Shown here: piece by piece, positions 5,990 through 7,940 of the stretch
How positions within the stretch are numbered: position 1 is the first letter of the stretch
Layout: every line of letters begins with the position of its first letter
Assembly (NCBI GenBank): GCA_937983085.1
Contig: CALJKZ010000112.1
Span: 1 to 7,940, forward strand
Direction: 5' to 3'
Source of the DNA: an uncultured Gemmatimonadales bacterium
GTDB lineage: Bacteria; Gemmatimonadota; Gemmatimonadetes; Longimicrobiales; Gaopeijiaceae
Length of the DNA stretch: 7,940 nucleotides
Translations under genes and position numbers: made by a program
Notes under the pieces: model-generated
The model's input: only the letters and a program-made list of their open reading frames with translations
Database searches by the model: none
What the model was told of the DNA's origin: nothing

Positions 5990-7459
5990 TTGAACGAAGT
6001 CCTCGCGAGCCTGCCCCTGGCGCGATCGCTCAGGGGGCAGGCCCCCGGCGCGGTCCGAGACGACTTCGCGGCCGGGGTGACCGTCGGCGTCCTGCTCATT
6101 CCGCCGCGCATGGCCTACGCCATGATCGCGGGGCTGCCGCCGGTCTCCGGCCTGTACGCCGCACTCGTCACGCTGGCGGTGTACGCGCTGCTCGGGCGGT
6201 CGCGAGAGCTCGCCGTGGGTCCAGTGGCGATGGTGGCCCTGTTGGTGGCCAACGGCGTGGCCCCCCTGGCCCAGGGGAACGCCGAGAGGTACCTGTCGCT
6301 GGCCCTGGCGCTGTCCGCGTTGGTCGGCGGCATTCAGTTGCTCCTGGGGCTGGTCCGCGGAGGCTTCCTGGTGAACCTCCTGTCCCGTCCGGTCCTTGCT
6401 GGCTTCACGTCCGCGGCCCTCATCATCATCCCCACGAGCCAACGCGGACGGCTGACCCGGTTGGCATTGGCGAAGGGGCCGGCACACGAGATGGTGGTGG
6501 CAGCCGCCGGCCAGGCGTCCGCCGTACATCCGACGACGGTAGTCATGGGCCTCATGGCAATCGTGTCCGGCGTAGCCCTGCGTCGCTTCTGGCCGCGGCT
6601 ACCCGGTGCCATGCTCCTGGTGGCCGCAGGAACCCTCCTCTCGTGGATGGCGTCGCTGGCCGACCGGGGAGTCGACGTCGTCGGGCAGGTTCCGTCGGGC
6701 CTGCCCACACCACTGCTACCCGGCCTCACCGAAGGGATGTCCATCGCGCCGAGTGACGTCGTCGACCTCATGCCGGTGGCGCTTGCCATCGCCCTCGTCG
6801 GCTTCATGGAGTCCATCGCAGTGGCGAAGGTCTACGCGTCGAAGGGGCGCTACGACATCGATCCAGACCAGGAGCTCAAGGCGCTGGGCCTGGCCAACCT
6901 GGCGGGTTCGGCATTCCAGGCCTTCCCGGTGACGGGAGGCTTTTCGCGGACCGCGGTGAACGCCCAGGCGGGGGCCCGAACACAGCGGTCTTCGCTCATC
7001 AGCGTCGCCGTGATCTCGATCACTCTGCTCTTCCTCACGCCCCTTTTCTACCACCTGCCGAAAGCGATCCTGGCGGCCATCATCGTCGTCGCCGTCCTGG
7101 GCCTCGTGGATGTGACGGGGGCCCGTGACCTGTGGCGTGTGGACCGGCGGGATTTCGCCCTCATGGGGGCGACCTTCCTCGCTACCCTGCTATTGGGCAT
7201 CGAAGAGGGGATCCTCGTGGGCGCGGCCCTTTCCATGGTCGTCGTCCTCCACCAGATCACGCGCCCCCACATCGCGGAGCTCGGCAGGATTCCCGGAACG
7301 CGCCAGTACAAGAGGGCATCGCCATCATCCGTCTCGACGCCTCGCTCTTCTACGGCAACGCCGAGGCCTTTCGTAGTGCTGCCCGCGCCGCCTTCGCGCG
7401 CACCGCTGGATCCGGGCCACCGGCAACCCGCACTCTCGTCATCGACGCCTACCCGATGA
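5990..7459 (+). CDS. SulP family inorganic anion transporter, frameshifted before its STAS domain
   Basis: An inner-membrane SulP (SLC26-type) carrier, probably for sulfate or a similar oxyanion. The start is placed at TTG 5990 because GGGAG precedes it and because family members begin close to this point; GTG 5954 would add 12 Arg-rich residues and overlap the CstB-like gene by 35 bp. The first 441 codons read as a full SulP membrane domain: MAYAMIAGLPPVSGLYAA in TM1-2, LAVGPVAMVALLVANG in TM3, then GFMESIAVAKVYASK and GSAFQAFPVTGGFSRTAVN around TM8-9, ending at RPHIAELGRIPGTRQYK. From about 7313 the frame reads 48 Ser/Pro/Arg-rich residues unlike the family, to TGA 7457-7459. The expected STAS domain continues in the -1 frame. 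TM1 also carries Pro-Pro-Arg where relatives usually have Pro-Gln-Gly before Met-Ala-Tyr-Ala. As written, the product is a STAS-less 489-residue carrier of doubtful activity. Confidence 0.85.
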   Translation: MNEVLASLPLARSLRGQAPGAVRDDFAAGVTVGVLLIPPRMAYAMIAGLPPVSGLYAALVTLAVYALLGRSRELAVGPVAMVALLVANGVAPLAQGNAERYLSLALALSALVGGIQLLLGLVRGGFLVNLLSRPVLAGFTSAALIIIPTSQRGRLTRLALAKGPAHEMVVAAAGQASAVHPTTVVMGLMAIVSGVALRRFWPRLPGAMLLVAAGTLLSWMASLADRGVDVVGQVPSGLPTPLLPGLTEGMSIAPSDVVDLMPVALAIALVGFMESIAVAKVYASKGRYDIDPDQELKALGLANLAGSAFQAFPVTGGFSRTAVNAQAGARTQRSSLISVAVISITLLFLTPLFYHLPKAILAAIIVVAVLGLVDVTGARDLWRVDRRDFALMGATFLATLLLGIEEGILVGAALSMVVVLHQITRPHIAELGRIPGTRQYKRASPSSVSTPRSSTATPRPFVVLPAPPSRAPLDPGHRQPALSSSTPTR

Positions 7460-7689
7460 ATCGTGTCGATTCAACGGGACTCCACGTCCTGCATCAGATC
7501 ATCGACGAGGTCCACGGCGAGGGAGGGAAGGTCCACCTGTCCGGTGTGAAAGGCCCCCTCCACGACAAGCTGTCGGTGGGAGGGGTCGTCGACCGAATCG
7601 GTCCGGATCGGGTGTTCGATGAGGTATGGCGCGCCGTGGAGGCCGGCGCTGGTGGGCGGGAGACTCCCGAACCCGCCATGATCATGTGA
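7312..7689 (+). pseudogene. Displaced STAS domain of the SulP gene (-1 frame)
   Basis: This stretch reads EGIAIIRLDASLFYGNAEAF at its start, the usual first strand and helix of a SulP STAS domain, and contains the conserved VDSTGLHVL loop (Asp-Ser-Thr-Gly) of STAS/anti-sigma-antagonist folds. It is open to TGA 7687-7689, giving about 125 codons. It lies one frame back from the SulP membrane domain. No ATG, GTG or TTG with a ribosome site sits at its beginning, and the first in-frame ATG (7456-7458) falls inside the domain, so it is unlikely to be made separately. The linker between the membrane domain and the STAS domain, normally about ten or more residues longer, is also missing. Together these fit a deletion of roughly 30 bases of 3n+1 length. 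STAS domains in SulP carriers are needed for folding or regulation, so the full transporter is probably broken unless the base call is wrong. Confidence 0.8.
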
Positions 7690-7743
7690 CTTTTCGTCTC
7701 CCGTTCGGTCGATGGGAGTGGGCACATGCCCCCGTAGGCCGCT

Positions 7744-7759
7744 CCGGATCGCAATCCGG
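7744..7759. repeat. Hairpin between the SulP operon and the next gene
   Basis: CCGGAT (7744-7749) and ATCCGG (7754-7759) form a perfect 6-bp stem around CGCA, extendable by a T-G and a C-G pair. It lies in the 106-bp gap 7690-7795. No T run follows, so it is at best a weak or factor-dependent end signal. GGGC/GCCC around 7720-7731 and CTCCC/GGGAG (7698-7702, 7714-7718) are further short inverted repeats here. I found no convincing promoter in this gap. Confidence 0.35.
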
Positions 7760-7785
7760 GGTCGCAGACAGTTCGTTCCAAGCAC

Positions 7786-7791
7786 AGGAGG
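7786..7791 (+). promoter_or_regulatory. Consensus ribosome binding site of the BON/LysM gene
   Basis: AGGAGG, a full match to the Shine-Dalgarno core, ends 4 nt ahead of GTG 7796-7798. It is the strongest site in the window and fixes the start of the following gene. Confidence 0.75.
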
Positions 7792-7795
7792 ACCC

Positions 7796-7940
7796 GTGGG
7801 AATCTTCAATTTCGTGAGAGAAGCCGGCGCCAAAGTCGGACTCGGTGACTCCCCGAAAGAGGCGGCCGCCGAGGCGCATAAGGACGAGGAGCTGGCCGAG
7901 CTCCGTGACGGCAACAAGCTCCTCCGCTTCGTCCGCGACA
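7796..7940 (+). CDS. BON/LysM domain protein, Kbp (YgaU)-like, N-terminal part (3' end outside window)
   Basis: The frame opens at GTG 7796 after AGGAGG and runs off the right edge; 48 codons are visible. The start MGIFNFVREAGAKVG closely resembles MGLFNFVKDAGEKLW, the start of the E. coli potassium-binding protein Kbp. A charged Ala/Glu/Lys segment follows, then NKLLRFVRD, which looks like the beginning of a BON domain. In Kbp-type proteins a BON domain is followed by a C-terminal LysM; neither can be checked here beyond the first residues. No signal peptide is seen, in line with the cytoplasmic Kbp. It is separated from the sulfur operon by 106 bp with small hairpins and is probably an independent gene. 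The family call rests on a short stretch only. Confidence 0.68.
   Translation, partial: MGIFNFVREAGAKVGLGDSPKEAAAEAHKDEELAELRDGNKLLRFVRD

Noticed and set aside
7300..7320. Programmed -1 ribosomal frameshift joining SulP to STAS
   Set aside because: No X-XXY-YYZ slippery heptamer is present near the junction (the bases are TACAAGAGGG) and linker residues are missing as well, so a deletion explains the data better.
7742..7761. Intrinsic terminator after the SulP operon
   Set aside because: The hairpin is short and no T run follows, so I list it only as an inverted repeat.

Overview
The window is GC-rich, densely coded bacterial DNA, probably from a Gram-negative lineage. It carries a DUF5916 outer-membrane beta-barrel protein with an Ala-rich signal peptide. 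That family is common in Bacteroidota, Gemmatimonadota and Acidobacteriota, and with this base composition a Gemmatimonadota-like host is my best guess, held weakly.

Layout. Positions 2-706 (+) hold the C-terminal part of a DinF-type MATE transporter that enters from the left edge. It runs convergently into, and overlaps by 35 bp, the end of the DUF5916 gene (672-2909, minus). A 252-bp divergent intergenic region (2910-3161) follows. It holds an 8-bp-stem hairpin and, just ahead of the next gene, a sigma70-like promoter lying under a 10-bp-arm inverted repeat that looks like an ArsR operator.

Positions 3162-7689 (+) form one tightly packed operon: an ArsR/SmtB repressor with a CxxxC pair; two half-size YeeE/YedE-type permeases (the second in the DUF6691 group); a CstB-like three-domain protein (metallo-beta-lactamase persulfide dioxygenase, degenerate rhodanese, active-site-bearing rhodanese); and a SulP anion transporter. 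Gene spacings are 4 bp, a 1-bp overlap, 22 bp and 1 bp. The layout resembles the BigR and CST sulfide/persulfide-detoxification operons. A plausible scheme is that the repressor senses reactive sulfur, the permease pair moves a small sulfur compound, the CstB-like enzyme oxidises or transfers persulfide sulfur, and SulP moves the resulting oxyanion. No sulfide:quinone reductase is present in the window.

Two defects stand out in this operon. The CstB-like protein appears to lack about six residues directly after its metal-ligand Asp. The SulP gene is frameshifted at about 7310, so its STAS domain lies intact in the -1 frame, and the linker before it is also shortened. Either the operon is decaying or remodelled, or the assembly has small deletions here. 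The window ends inside a BON/LysM (Kbp-like) gene starting at 7796.
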